The notes under the pieces are model-generated. The model was not told the origin of the DNA. It saw only the letters and a program-made list of their open reading frames with translations, and made no database searches. A program made the translations under genes and the position numbers. Of a DNA stretch of 64,000 bases, positions 12,369 to 23,879 are shown in pieces. The stretch is from assembly GCA_030549175.1 (NCBI GenBank), contig JAUKUA010000002.1, forward strand, positions 1,178,001-1,242,000, read 5' to 3'. Positions within the stretch are counted from its first letter, which is position 1. The number at the start of each line of letters is the position of its first letter. This stretch comes from Lasiosphaeris hirsuta. Taxonomy: Eukaryota; Ascomycota; Sordariomycetes; Sordariales; Lasiosphaeriaceae.

Positions 12369-13348
12369 GCTTGCAATCGGGCGGCTCCGGCGGGGCCCGT
12401 CAAGAGGTGGCGTGTATAAAGGGGCAACAAAACAAGAAAGAGAGACAGGTTATAGGACGTAGGGTGCAGCAGGGCCAAGACACACCATTATCAGGATGCT
12501 TCTTCTCCAGTCTCAGGTTCCATGCCCAGAACACAGGCCGAGCATACAATCTTTTTCTGCCGAAGCAACATCAAGCGTCCCTCCACACGGAGTCAGGCGG
12601 CCATAATATACCTTGCGGCGCAGCTTGCATTGAGACTCGCCGCGGTAACTATTCCATGAGCTTGGTCTATTTACCGTGAAATGAATAGCCTTTTTTTTTT
12701 CCCCTCCCGCTTCTATCGCTTCTGAAGGAGAGGGGGACACTACGTAGGTGCCTGGGTTAGAGTACCAAGGGTAAGCGTTAGGCTGTACGGGATGCCTACC
12801 ATAAACTGATGATATCTTGGCATTGGATACTCCACTGTAAGGAAGGGCAACCCAACTCAGACGACGGTGATAGTTTTTGCTTGGTATATTTACAATATAG
12901 TCGGCTCATGATTGGCTAATCCCGAGACATCCGAGACGCAAGTCAGTGTCCGAGCTACTCAGCCCAGCACAAGGCACATACCGTAGTAATTACCTATCAT
13001 GTCCTAGCAAAAGAGCCGCCCCTTTTATTAGCCCTAGGGCAGCCATTTTCGGGCACTCTCTAGTTAACCCCCCAAGTAAATTTTGTCGCCTAGGTACGTA
13101 CTTGTCCAGAATTGCCTCCGTCAACATGCATGTTGGATTTCCATTGTAATTGAGAAGTCGCTGTCGCGCGCGCCGGGTTTAGCGCCCTCTCCTATTTATC
13201 GCGCCGATTCGCCCTGATTGGCCGCACGCTCCCCGCCTCACCACGCCCGCCCATTTTCAACAAGCAACAAGCTTGAGCACCTTGTACCCCTCCAATGGCT
13301 TCCCCACGCATCCGGCTTCACGGATCCCAGCTCTAACAACGCTTCGCC
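12369..13348. other. Intergenic, edge of accessory island
   Basis: No supported gene. Contains a T run near 12,690 and AT-richer sequence up to 13,150. It borders the block of broken genes that follows. Confidence 0.5.
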
Positions 13349-14300
13349 ATGGCGTCAATCATATCGAGGCCGCCAACGGCCGTATCCGAATCAGCTGTAT
13401 CTACGTCGGCATCGGCATCCACCATGCCTACTTCGATAGGATCGAAGCAAGGTGACGATCCCAGCACCGTGCGTTTTACCAACGTGCAAGATCTGTTCAA
13501 TGTGATGGATCGTACTACAAGGGATTCCCTCACCGTCATAAGTACAGTATCACCCTACCATTTCTATATAATATAGTAATTATTTAGATGTATCTCTTGA
13601 TCGTCTCACCGAAATTGATCATATTCTAGAGGAGGAACGGCGTAAGTTACGCTTTCGTTATTTCGATACCAAATCCCGGATCCTCATCATTACTATCACA
13701 ACTACCCTTCATGAGGAACTCCACAAACGGTTATACAACAAGTTGGTCGGGCAGATTCGCGATATGGGTTTAAAGAAGAGTTGGAGAGATATCGGCAGTC
13801 CTACACTTTCAGTACAAGGTTATGCTGGACGAAGGGGTAAAGAGGGTGATTCAAGCGGTGGCCCAAAGCCTGAACGAGCTGGTAAAGGTGCCTGGCCAAT
13901 ACTTGTCATCGAGGCAGGAGTCTCTCAGACGTTGGCATAATTACGAATAGGTATGCGGCAGTGGTTTTCCATGTTAAACCACGAGGTCAAGATTATTCTT
14001 CTTGCCAAGTTTGACGGTACTACAATCCTTTTAGAGAAGTAGGAGGAAGAGATACCAGTTCGCCCTAGAGCTACCACAACGCGACACTCTCTTCAACACC
14101 AAGAGCCTATGCTCCGACAAGCTGTCACCATCACCCGAGATACCACCACCGACTCGATCTCGTACCATGTCATTAACGGTACATTGGGACTATCATTCCG
14201 GCTTCTCTTCCTTAGAGATCCCGGCCCTGGGGAGGGAAACTTGGCTTTTGGCGTTCAAGAACTGGAGGAGTATGCCGAAGATGTCTGGGCTCAAGTGTAG
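13349..14300 (+). pseudogene. Broken member of a fungal multicopy family, possibly PD-(D/E)XK-like
   Basis: Proposed exons 13349-13541 and 13588-14300 (46-nt intron). The frame is continuous but has two internal stops: TAA at 13938-13940 and TAG at 14040-14042. The order of blocks is FRYFDTKSRILII, LHEELHKRLY, a GDSSGGP.PERA loop, WPILVIEAG, then after the first stop MRQWFS and EVKIILLAKF, and after the second a C-terminal LFLRDPGPGEG and ELEEYAEDVWAQ. I know similar proteins as a dispersed family of unknown function in Sordariomycetes. The pattern P.LVIEA..S followed by D/x-x-WW and VKI-LL-VK resembles a restriction-endonuclease-like core; that is inference. The TAG fits TGG to TAG. Confidence 0.75.
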
Positions 14301-14332
14301 TTTAAGAATTGGATGAGTACGCGGAAGATGTT
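14257..14332 (+). repeat. Near-tandem duplication of the family C-terminal tail
   Basis: A 29-bp segment coding for the E-L-x-E-Y-A-E-D-V tail (14257-14285) is repeated 47 bp downstream at 14304-14332 with 24 of 29 bases matching. The second copy lies after the stop codon and in another frame. Confidence 0.75.
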
Positions 14333-14457
14333 ATACCCTAGGTCTTCTCGATACGATATCACTTCGAGATTTCCATAAGGTACCCCTTTTCATTTCAGTC
14401 CCTCTATCTCAAGGACGCTGCATCATCTCAAACTTTCGGCTCCTCCCGACACCTATT

Positions 14458-17400
14458 ATGTGCCTAGTAGTCGCTGGCCGCCTGCGGACGGCTCTCGCCG
14501 CGTTCACATTCACCTTCCTTTTCACGCGTGAGTCCGCAGCTCAGATTCAAGACGAAGCAGACATTGAAGGGACGAGCAACTATGATAGCAACTACTACAC
14601 CGACCTCCACCCATGCCCTCTTGGCCGTGGTGTCGGTCTCCTTCCCATTGGACTGTCTATAGCTTCTATTCCCGACTCCAGCGTTGCAATGACACATTGC
14701 TGTTTGATTTTGCCTTGTACAACACGATTTCAGATACAAGCGCGCCATCTAAACTCCGTGTCTGCAACGCTGGGAATATAGGTGGCTCGGCTGCAATTAC
14801 GCCGAGGATACGAGATGGTACCGTGACATCCATCACAAATAATACCAACGGCAGTATCACGGCTGTTCAGAGCATTGTCAGAGATTGGAACGAGGCCAGA
14901 TGCGTTTCTGACTTTGAGTCCAAGATAGAGCTCGAGGTCGTGACAGTTTGGGAAGAGCTTGACCGAGGCCGCCGTTTGCCAGACGAGCCTTTTGGGAGAA
15001 ATGGCACTATTCACCCGAATGTTACACGCCGAGCCGAGCTGATGGCCACTTGTCGAACTGAAAAGGTGGTTTCTGGCGACGGGTGCGCTGCCCTGGCGCA
15101 GCGTTGTGTGGCATTTCGGGTGCCGACTTTACCAAGTATAACCCTTCGTCGAGTCTTTGCTCGAGTCTAGCCCCTAGCCAGATCGTCTACTGCAGCTCCG
15201 GGGACCTTCCCGACATTCGGCCCAAGCCCACAGACGACGGAACTTGTGCTAGTCAGCTCGTCAAATCGGGGGACTCGTGTTCGGCGCTAGCGGCGGCGAA
15301 TGGACTGAGTGTTTCCGACATTGACAAATTCAACAATGGGACGACCTGGGGCTGGTACGGCTGCAACAAACTTCTCGCCGACATGTATATCTGCCTGCCA
15401 AAAGGCAAACCACCCATGCCCTTCCCAATCCCCAACGCCGTATGCGGTTCCACTAAGCCCGGCTCGAAAGCCCCGGCTGGCAAGGAAGCCATCAAAGACC
15501 TGAGCCCTTGCCCGTTGAATGCGTGCTGCAATGTATGGGGGCAGTGCGGTGAGTCAACAACCCTTTGTGCTTCAACTTGCTTTTTTATGACTTTTGGCTG
15601 ACCGCATTATCCCCACTACCCAAGGTATCAGCGGAGACTTTTACACAGAGAAGAAAAGTCCCTCGGGCAATCCCGGCACATCTGGACTTCAAAACGGCTG
15701 TGTGTCTAACTGCGGCATGGAAATTAAGAATAAAGGCTCGCCTCCCTCATGGTACGGGCGTATTGGTTACTACGAATCGTGGAACTTTCAGCGCAAGTGT
15801 CTCCGCCAGCATGTCGAGAACGCCAACACTGATGGCTCTTACACCATCATCCATTGGGCTTTTGCCGAGGTCAACACGGCTGATTGGACCGTCGGTATCC
15901 GTGATGAGTACAACCAATGGGAAAGGTTCAAGAAGATCACGGCGAAAAAGGCCGTTTCATTTGGCGGCTGGGGATCGGCTGGGGATATTCAACCCTCCCA
16001 GCTACCTACGACGTATTACGCCAAGCCATGAGCCCAGCACATCGGGAAACATTTGCAACTAATATTGCTAACTTTCTGAAGAAGGAAGAACTGGATGGTG
16101 TTGACTTTGACTGGGAATATCCAGGGGCAGGTCACTCCATGCTCCAGCCGCGGGATTGGCCAAGTTAACGTATCGTCTTGCAAAGGCTATCGATATCCCT
16201 GGAACACCATCTGGATTCGCATCTGACACGGCCGATTACTTAAAGTTCCTGACTCTCATGAAGTCCAAGCTTTTGGCGGGAAAGACAATGTCAATTGCGG
16301 CTCCAGCGAGTTTCTAGTATCTCAAGGCTTTCCCCATCAAGCTGATGGCCGCGGTTTTAGACTACATTGTCTTCATGACGTATAACCTACATGGTAAGTG
16401 ACTAAAAAATGCATCGCAAAAATTACCAGTGACTTATATCTCATAGGGCAATGGGATTCCGGAAATCAATACTCGATAGAAGGCTGTCCTGCTGGGAATT
16501 GTCTTCGAAGCCACGGTATGATTGAAAAGTCCCCCCCCCCCCCTTTCCTTGAGACAGGGGATACTGATAGCATTCATGCAGTAAATCTCACCGAAACTAC
16601 CACTGTATTAGCCATGAGTGAGTAGTGCGTATTATGGTGTTTGGCAGGCACATTATTCTGCGGTGCTTGCGGTATCCCGATATGCTGCTGACCTTGCACT
16701 TTAGTCACCAAGGCCGGTGTGGCTGGCTACCAACAAGATATATGTTGGCGAGTCCAGCTACGGCCGGAGCTTCAAAATGGCAAAGGCCGGATGCACTGGT
16801 CCGACGTGTACATTCCTGGGTGACAGGCTCAACTCCGAGGCGAAAAAGGGGCGATGCACCGACACCCAGGGCTACATCTCCAACGCCGAAATCTACGAGA
16901 TCATTGCGACTATTGACCCGGATCCGGATTCGGATGCAGGCACCATTGCAGGCAAATCATGGCATGATAAAGAGTCAAACTCGGATATTCTGGTTTACGA
17001 AGGTGTGTCCCCCCCGCCACCAGCAGCGTCTCCGTCTCGGTTCTAACAAGGCGTCCATGCCAAAACAGAAACCGAATGGGTTGCATACATGAGCAAGATA
17101 ACCAAAGAAACTCGCCGCAAGCATTGGATGGGCTTTAACTTTGCGGGTACCATTGACTGGGGTAGGTAATCTCGCTCGAATATCATATTCCATTCCCCCT
17201 TTTGTCTTGATGGAGCTAATCCCTGGTCGAAAAGCCGTCGATCTCCAATCCTTCACCATTGACGACTTCAAGGACCCCAAAACCGGCGAATTCCCTGATA
17301 ACCACGACGACGACTGGCAGCCACCGCCAGTTCCGTCCGCGTGCAAGGGGTCATACGACAGACACCCTAAAAAAGATCCTCAATGACAAGTCCATCCCAT

Positions 17401-18408
17401 CCCGCTGGTGTCCCAATCTACATGATCGAAGTTCTGTCCAATACGCTGAAAAACTCCATGGCAACCTATGATAAGGTCATTTCCGACGGCTACGACAAAA
17501 ACTTCAACACATACGCCGATGCTATCGTCAAAGGAGGTAAGAAAGCTGTCCGGGACTGGACGTACAAGAACGGCAACACCTACTTTACTTGCGACGTGGT
17601 CGAGCCCATCGAGTGTTGCGATTGGTGCTACAACTATTACCATGTGAACGAGAAGAGGCAGTGCAAGTACTGCGACAAGAAGTACTGCAACGGATGGAGC
17701 ACCATCTGCGACCAACCCGAGGTGAACTGTGACGGCTTGGAGACGGGCTGGCTCAACATGACTGGCCCCTGCACGTCGACTCGGCATACAAGAATCTGAA
17801 GGACATTATCCAAGAACTACCAACCGCCATCACCAAGCTGAAGGCCGGCACCTACGACGGCACCGCTGCCGACCTCGTGGATGCCACCGCGCTCCCGGTC
17901 TTCATGATTGAGGAAGCCGTGACCAATATCAAGACCATCTCTGACACAATCGACGAGATGGAGGAGGAAAGACGCAAAGAACATAATCCTGGCCTTCCTG
18001 TCCGCAATCCTGTTCTTCGTTCCGGTCATCAGCGAGATAGCCAGCAGCATCGCAGCCCTGGCATCCATCGGGAGGGTGATTGCCATCCTGGGCACAGCGG
18101 GCCAGGTGGCGCTGGATATCTACAGCGTGGTGGACAGCAAGGGCAACGATCCGCTGGACATCTTCGGCTTGGTTCTGGCGCCGCTGGCGGTTTTTGACGT
18201 TGTTCGTATCGGCAAGGCGGCGGCGAGGGCGAGAGGCACGACGGACCAGGATATTGGGAAGCTGGCCAAGAATGTAAAGGCCAAGATGGATTTGGTTAGG
18301 AAGGCCAATTCCGCGTGTGAGCTGCCCAAAAGAAATGTGTTTCCGATGGGGGCGCTTCAAATGACAGGGCTGAATGGGGACCCGGTTTGGTCACAGGACT
18401 TCATGTAG
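14458..18408 (+). pseudogene. LysM / chitin-binding / GH18 class V (subgroup C) chitinase, multiply frameshifted
   Basis: Order along the gene: signal-peptide-like start (14458), N-terminal Cys-rich domain, two LysM modules (about 15,030-15,420), a hevein-type chitin-binding domain split by a 76-nt intron (15549-15624), a GH18 domain with intact DGVDFDWEYPG (catalytic Glu codon 16115-16117), a Cys-rich domain (17,580-17,760) and a hydrophobic C-terminal domain. This is the layout of secreted killer-toxin-like subgroup C chitinases, thought to permeabilise fungal walls. Several lesions break it: frame change near 14,630; a 2-bp TG expansion near 15,105; an 11-bp tandem duplication at about 15,965-15,986; a frame change near 16,135; TAG at 16315-16317 (fits TGG to TAG); and more frame changes near 16,715, 17,365, 17,775 and 17,975. 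It cannot make the full protein. Confidence 0.88.
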
Positions 18409-19002
18409 GAGAGTGCGGCGAGAAGAGGAGATACGGGAACGCAATTTGGACTTGCCCCGGCGTCGAGAAGCATCTGGACGGAATCTAGAGCAACCGTCTT
18501 TGTTGACTCGATGAGCGAAAGAAGGGCCTCGTCGCGCGCGTCTTGGCCAAGTTGCCGAGCCAGCCCTGCAGTCAAAAATAGGCCTAGTAGGTCGGCGTGG
18601 GCTGGCCGGCAGAGTATCGTGACAAAGGCGTGTACCGTGTGCCGATCGACGCTTCGGTCGTCAACTCGTGCACCGTAGTTCAACTAAATGGTGGAACACA
18701 TCCGAGTGGCCGTGCTTAGCTGCCCAATGAAGAGGCAAGGTCTTGGAGTTGCTGGTACTGGTACTGGTACCAATGGAAACGACGCTGGGGGACGAGCCAA
18801 AGGAGATAACCACGTCAACAGTGCTGATGAGACCGCTCTGGCAGGCCCACTTCATCGCCAGATTGCGATTGTTTTCGGGCTCGAACAAGTAATGTTGCAT
18901 GCGATGTTGGAGGCATCGGCTACTTCGGCCAAGACGGGCGATTTCGGTAACTGTCAGGTAGAACATCACCTTATCCATGATCTCCGGGACGAGCGACTCC
19001 AT
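18357..19002 (-). pseudogene. F-box / ankyrin-repeat protein, frameshifted
   Basis: From ATG 19002 the N terminus is F-box-like (LVPEIMDKVMFYL, then ARLGRSSR) followed by an ankyrin-type unit LPLHWAAKHGHSDVF. The first frame stops at 18661. The next frame continues with NYGARVDDRSVD and further ankyrin-like sequence ending MLLDAGASPN to 18357, so a one-base indel near 18,670-18,680 separates them. Such proteins are accessory in Sordariomycetes and probably act as SCF-type substrate adaptors or partners in recognition systems. The 3' end overlaps the 3' end of the chitinase pseudogene by 52 bp, suggesting that at least one original end was lost. Confidence 0.75.
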
Positions 19003-19005
19003 TTT

Positions 19006-19039
19006 TCTCTTCCTTAGAGATCTGGCCCCTGGGGAGGAA
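19006..19039 (+). repeat. Relic of the 13.3-kb gene family next to the F-box start
   Basis: 34 bp matching the region coding LFLRDPGPGE at 14204-14237 in 30 of 34 positions, same strand. It lies only a few bases upstream of the minus-strand F-box ATG at 19002. No other part of the family is recognisable around it. Confidence 0.7.
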
Positions 19040-19694
19040 TGTGCCTTTTCTTAATTCTGGGAGGCCTTTCTAGGACTGCGGCATCTCCCTTGGGGCTTTG
19101 TTAAGGGAAGGTCGCGCGCGCGCGACACTCCCACTAAGAGGCCCCGACAGCGCCTTTACGGCTCCAGAAAAAGTACACAGTATCTTTATATTTTATCAGG
19201 CCTTTCTAGGATGGGGAACGGCCTTCTAAGATACCAGATAGGCCTTATCAAAACTAAAATCCCCCCCCCCCCCGGAAGGCCGGAATGCCATTCTTCTATG
19301 CGAAAAGGCCTTGTCAGAGCTTCGATATCCTTCTTAGCGGGAGTGTTCCGCGCTAATAAACAAACTCAGGGTTGGAGTGTACCAAAATGTTGAGAAAAGA
19401 GAGGAGAGGTGGCGGATAAATGGAAGCCGCATGTTCAGGGTTTATGCCACTTGTATGATTACAGTAGGAGGTACCAGGCACCGGGGCCTCAGGCTTAGCA
19501 CGCAACTCGAGTTTCGATACGATGATGCCAAAGATGCCAAAGATACCCAAGTTCGATTGTGTTGGTTCGAGTCCTGTTGAATCCTCTACAATGCCGCCTC
19601 AATCCTGGTATATGCAAATGAATCCCCCGTGCGCCCAACTCCATGCTACTAACCATGATATGCCAAATTCCATGCCTCTCGGATCTGAGTCCTT
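19040..19694. other. Intergenic with C tract and short repeats
   Basis: Contains GC-alternating bases near 19,115, a C run at about 19,261-19,273 and several AGGCCTT-type words. No gene supported. Confidence 0.45.
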
Positions 19695-20662
19695 TTATTT
19701 CGCTCCAGTCGTGCTTGGCTTTTCAACAGCAAACCCAGGCGAGACTGACTGGGTAGAATCCGAATTCTCCGCCTCTGCTCTCGACCGCGACCTCCCGGCC
19801 GGGGAAGAACCCCCCCGATCTGACGCTTCCCTTCTCGTATAAGGGGGCAAGCCGATGACCTCCGGCACATCATCGCTCAGAGGTCGCGCCGTTCCAATTG
19901 GCCCAACGCCATCGTAGCGAACAGTGACAAACGTCGTGTGATTGACGGCGTTGTCCTTTTTCCTCAGATCCTGACATGCCAGGATGGAGAGCAGGAAATG
20001 TACCAGTCTTTTTCATCGTTAGAAGCAAATTCGACTTGGAACCTCCAAACGGAAGACTCACAATAACACGGCCGTGACAATAACAATCACGATTCCGATG
20101 TGATACAGTGGTGAATATGCCATCGGATGACCATGGACCTCAACGGACTTCCGGCGGTCTCCCAAGGACACCCAAAAGCACATGTAGCCCAGGGTAGCGA
20201 GACAGGCGAAGCAGAGGCAGACGTGCACACCGACATGGGCGCCGGCGTAGATTCCACGACGGTTGCGGCGGGCGCACCGGGCAGCAAACTCAAAGCTCTG
20301 CCATGCTATGGACGTTGCAGCCTATCAGAGACACTGTCAGCGGATTTCTCGGTGCGTGTCCATCAAGGGGAACTCACCGTGAACCCCACAAACGCAAACG
20401 ACACATGGATGAGCGGCGCATCGTCATACGTGACCGACATCTTGATGCCAAGACCCAATAGCGCAACCGACAGCATGATGGAGAAGACGCCCAGGATTGT
20501 TCGGGCAGTGTACCAGGGCCTCGGTGCTGGCAGTTGTCCTCTTTGGGCCTGGCGCTCCCTGTCGTCGGCCGCCCTGGCGGCCATGATTTCGGAGGCGCTC
20601 GTCGTCTCGACGCTGAGAATGTTGTTGCGAACTTGGACCCTAAAATTCAAAACCGCCTGCAT
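19695..20662 (-). CDS. MARVEL-like four-helix membrane protein
   Basis: Join 20662-20378, 20321-20062, 19962-19695, giving 270 residues; the three phases (0, 2, 0) close. Introns are 56 and 99 nt with GTGAGT donors. Four hydrophobic helices are visible: after PWYTARTILG, in HVSFAFVGF plus exon 2, in AGAHVGVHVCLCF, and in HIGIVIVIVTAVLL. The N-terminal tail is charged, and the cytoplasmic C-terminal tail is Ser/Arg-rich. The pattern matches fungal MARVEL/SUR7-like integral membrane proteins, usually of plasma or vesicle membranes. A later start at 20584 is possible. The second intron acceptor (CTGAG) was chosen because the alternative CAG eight bases earlier gives an immediate stop. Confidence 0.72.
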
Positions 20663-22121
20663 CGTCTTTCTGCAACTCCACTGGGGCAGATCTGGCCTGA
20701 ATATCCCGTGCGCGGTCCCAGCAATCACATCATTTGCGGGGGCAATTCCCCTCTCAATCGCATTGCGGTGCGCGGGTGAATTTGTTGACTGCCGAGATCA
20801 ATTGGTGGTGATGTAAATAGACGGCAGAGAGAAGGGAGAGTATGTGAGAACGGGCGAGAGCGACAGGCCATTTTAATAAACCACAAACACGTTCCAGGTG
20901 CTGGGTGTTGTTGCGCGGCGCCGAGCCTTGGCCCGAATGTTGGCATGCCCAAGAATGATCCCAAGAGCCTTGGCGCCGGCTTGGCTAAGTAAAATTGCGT
21001 CTCGCAACGGGCAGCATTGTCGAAGCCCTCCCTTGGCGGCGGCGAGTCGGCCTTGGCTGGCTTTTTGCTCTGGTGGGAAATCGCTATCTTGTTTGTCAGT
21101 TGTCCTTGGGGTCCTCTCGACAACAAGCGCAAACGGTTGCTGCGGGTCTAGTGTCGTCTCCGCAAAAAAAGAAAAGAAGAAAAAAGACGAGACATTCAGG
21201 AAGCGGGGGATCGTCCATGGCTTGTTGGGGAACTTGTCACGTTTTTTGTGCCTGTTTCAAAGTGATTTTGCAACGTGCTCTGGTTCCAGGCGGGGGCTTC
21301 TTGGCCAAGAGCTCTGATACGGGAGAAAAGCGACAAACAGCCGCAAATAACATGGGAATACGACACAATGTTTTGCATTGACTCAACAAACTCACTCAGC
21401 AAAGACTCAGTGCGGCTCGGGCTTGGCGTTGGGAGCCCAGCTCAAGACTGACTGATACGACCCAAACGCCCAGGCAGCCCTTTTCCGCTCATGAAAAGTT
21501 GCCAGGTTTTTTTTGTGTTTTTTTTACGGGCATTTACGGGCTGCCCAGAGAGCATGGCGCTTCTGTGGTTGCTTGGTATCTTGGCGGGATTGGCATCAGG
21601 AGGTCAGCCGTTTTGTTTGCCGCTTTCTATTCGCCGAGTCGCCTTGGCAAGAGGCATCGATTCAAATCCGGAAGGCGCGGCCAAGTTCTGACACCAATTT
21701 TCGACTGTTGGTGGCATGGGGATTGAAAGTGAATTGGGAGCGAGGAAGTGCAGCAGAAGAAGAGCCTCATCGGAGGGTAATGCATTCAGCATCTTAAGCT
21801 CTAAACACACTTTGCTCGTTCAGGGATGGATGCTAATGTATGTACCTTACTTACATGTGCTACTAGTTTGGGCCATCAAGTCATGGGTTCAATGTCCATT
21901 GACATCATCTCATTGGGCGAAGCTTCTTGTCTTGTTCACACCCACAACTCAGACCCCCAAAAGTTAAGCTTAGACACGCAAAGCGTCTTCAGTTCCTAGG
22001 TGTTACACCAGCATCCGAACTCCACCTAATTCTCGCCCGCCGACCCCTTACATTTATCCAAACTGTGGCGCTTCTAGACCAGGCAAAGGGACAATTGGGC
22101 TGAGACTGCCGCACCAAAGAC
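20663..22121. other. Intergenic
   Basis: Short chance frames only, with A- and T-rich runs at about 21,165-21,185 and 21,507-21,530. I see no gene or RNA. Confidence 0.45.
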
Positions 22122-22772
22122 TTAAACCTCTCTCTTATCCCAATTATTCTTGATGACATCGTAAATGACGCCGTGATCCTCCTCTTGAGCAACTCCACTC
22201 ACAATGACAATACCCACAATCCCCTCAACGCCTGGCACACGGATTGGAATGGCCCCGCCGTGGATAGAGTACTTGCTCGCCTGTTCGCCACTGAGCTGGA
22301 ACTTTCGTCTAAACGCCTCCTCGTCCCCAGCGTACTTGCAGCTCAGATACCAAGTAATACGCCCCCACCGAAGGACAGAATTCCGCTTCCTCGCAACCCA
22401 ATCCCAATTGTCCGGCATGACCCCCGGGCCTGTGACGCACTGGAATACCACCTGCCCGCCATTCGCAAGGGAGATGGAGATCAAAGGCCGGCCGGCCGGC
22501 CGGCAAGTGCCATCGGCCGGAGCCGGGCGTGCAGGAGGTGGCCTAGATCCTAGGCGTCATCCGCTGTGAATGTGGCAGGGTGGCGGAGTCGCTTTCTTCC
22601 GAGGTGGCAGCGAGCTGTAAAGTGTTGGTTAGAAGAACGTTTATCATTTGTGCACATAGCCACTCACCTAGAGAGGTGAGTGTGGGATTTTGACCAAGCC
22701 GTCTTGAAGCTGTGGCTCCGCCGGAACGGGAGCGTCGGTCCGTCGGAACTAGACCGCTTTAGTTGGGCCCAT
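22122..22772 (-). pseudogene. UPF0303 / YBR137W-like protein with stops and frame changes
   Basis: The C-terminal exon (22484-22122) is clean and has the family blocks SLANGGQVVF, PDNWDWVARKRNSVLR and IHGGAIPIRVPGVEGIVG followed by GVAQEEDH. Upstream, the expected N terminus is recognisable, but from ATG 22772 there are in-frame TAG codons at 22749-22751 and 22668-22670 (the latter just before a GTGAGT donor), a third TAG at 22550-22552 in the next exon, and frame changes around 22,560 and at a GGCC-repeat (22486-22504). The proposed intron is 22615-22667. The family, related in fold to heme-binding GlcG/HbpS-like proteins, has a role in tail-anchored protein handling in yeast. If translation began inside the last exon a truncated product is possible. 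Confidence 0.65.
22486..22504. repeat. GGCC microsatellite
   Basis: About 4.75 units of GGCC inside the decayed UPF0303 coding region; its length is not a multiple of three and coincides with a change of reading frame. Confidence 0.8.
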
Positions 22773-23456
22773 GATATGATGATGGCAGGTTGGAGTTTTG
22801 TCCAGGGTGAGTAAAGGAGATTCAAAGAAGACTCGAGCTCTCAGAGAAAGCGCTCAGGTTATTGATGAGAGGAGAGGGGTTGACAAGGTAGGTAGGTACC
22901 TTCGTTATGAGATAAGATTCGAGTCAGGCATTAGGTTCCACATGTTGGGTTCGTATCTGACAAGGCAGATCCCTGCATTGATGGACCTGTTTGGTCCGAT
23001 CCGGTTATTTCGGCTTCCGATGCAAAGTGTCTAGACGTACATCATGGTCTACTATGATGAAGATGGTGTCAGATTACCCTTCCCAGAAAGCAAAAGGCAC
23101 TTCGGCTATTACACATGAGATTTAGTATATGGCGACCTGACGCATTCCCTCCATGACGAGGACCTGCCTCTATCACTCCTCCACCCCGTGTGTCACCTCG
23201 TATGTCATAAGGATAGTAACTGCCAGTATTATCTGGCAGTAATCACCAAGCCACCCTCTGAATGTGCGCCTCAGATTTCAACAGTCTGCATCGGTCATTT
23301 TCCTCCCAGATCTTCTCGGTGCATACCGGGAGAAGACCCCTCCCTGCCGTGCAATGATGAGCACCATTTACACACGACGTGATGGCACACCCAGCCACCG
23401 CGCGGGCCATAATCTCCTCAGCGGAAAGAATTTGAAGTAATCCCCGGCATTCAGCA
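22773..23456. other. Intergenic / decayed sequence
   Basis: A minus-strand frame of 82 codons at 23243-23488 contains several Cys residues but no recognisable domain. Otherwise nothing supported. Confidence 0.35.
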
Positions 23457-23879
23457 TCATAACCCCCTTTGGAATTCCAACAGAACATATCCCACTACTC
23501 CAACAACATCTGTATAGGCCCCATTTGAAGGATATCCCGGCGTCTGCCCGAGCCCGCCACCACTCCAGACCGCCCAAAATCTCGTACCGCGCGCATCACT
23601 CAACCGTGAAAAAGCCCCCTCATACTCCCGCGCCTCGCACTCAAGCTTGTTATCGCTATAACTGAACCTTGCCAAGCACCACCGCCTCAGATGCTCCCCG
23701 CCTTAAGCCTCCAGCTGCCAGCTCACACCGCGGTACTGCCTACAGCGGACGAGCTCGTGGAGGATGAGGTCGACAGTGTCGAAAAAGTATGGTGAGGTTG
23801 GGCTAGCCGAGGCCGCATCGCTGTTGATATACACATTGCGGCGCTTGGAGAGGATGCGTGGTGAGAGGATGGTTGGTGT
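23457..23879 (-). pseudogene. Unrecognised coding remnant with one internal TAA
   Basis: A minus-strand frame reads protein-like from about 23,870 (ILSKRRNVYINSD, then FFDTVDLILHELVRC) to a TAA at 23703-23705, and continues in the same frame with LRRWCLARFSYSDNK to 23457. The two halves fit one globular protein, and the stop fits CAA to TAA. I do not recognise the family. A Ser/Thr/Pro-rich frame starting at 24222 may be part of the same former gene. Confidence 0.35.

Noticed and set aside
14458..18408. Explaining the chitinase frame changes by additional introns
   Set aside because: Several changes lie within short conserved motifs where no GT-AG pair of plausible length exists, and one is an obvious 11-bp duplication.
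13349..19040. Complete transposon carrying the chitinase and F-box genes
   Set aside because: I found no terminal inverted repeats, target-site duplication, transposase or reverse transcriptase; only short family relics flank the region.
19555..19605. tRNA suggested by a GGTTCGAGTCC T-loop-like sequence
   Set aside because: The T stem has mismatches, and no matching acceptor or anticodon stem is present upstream.
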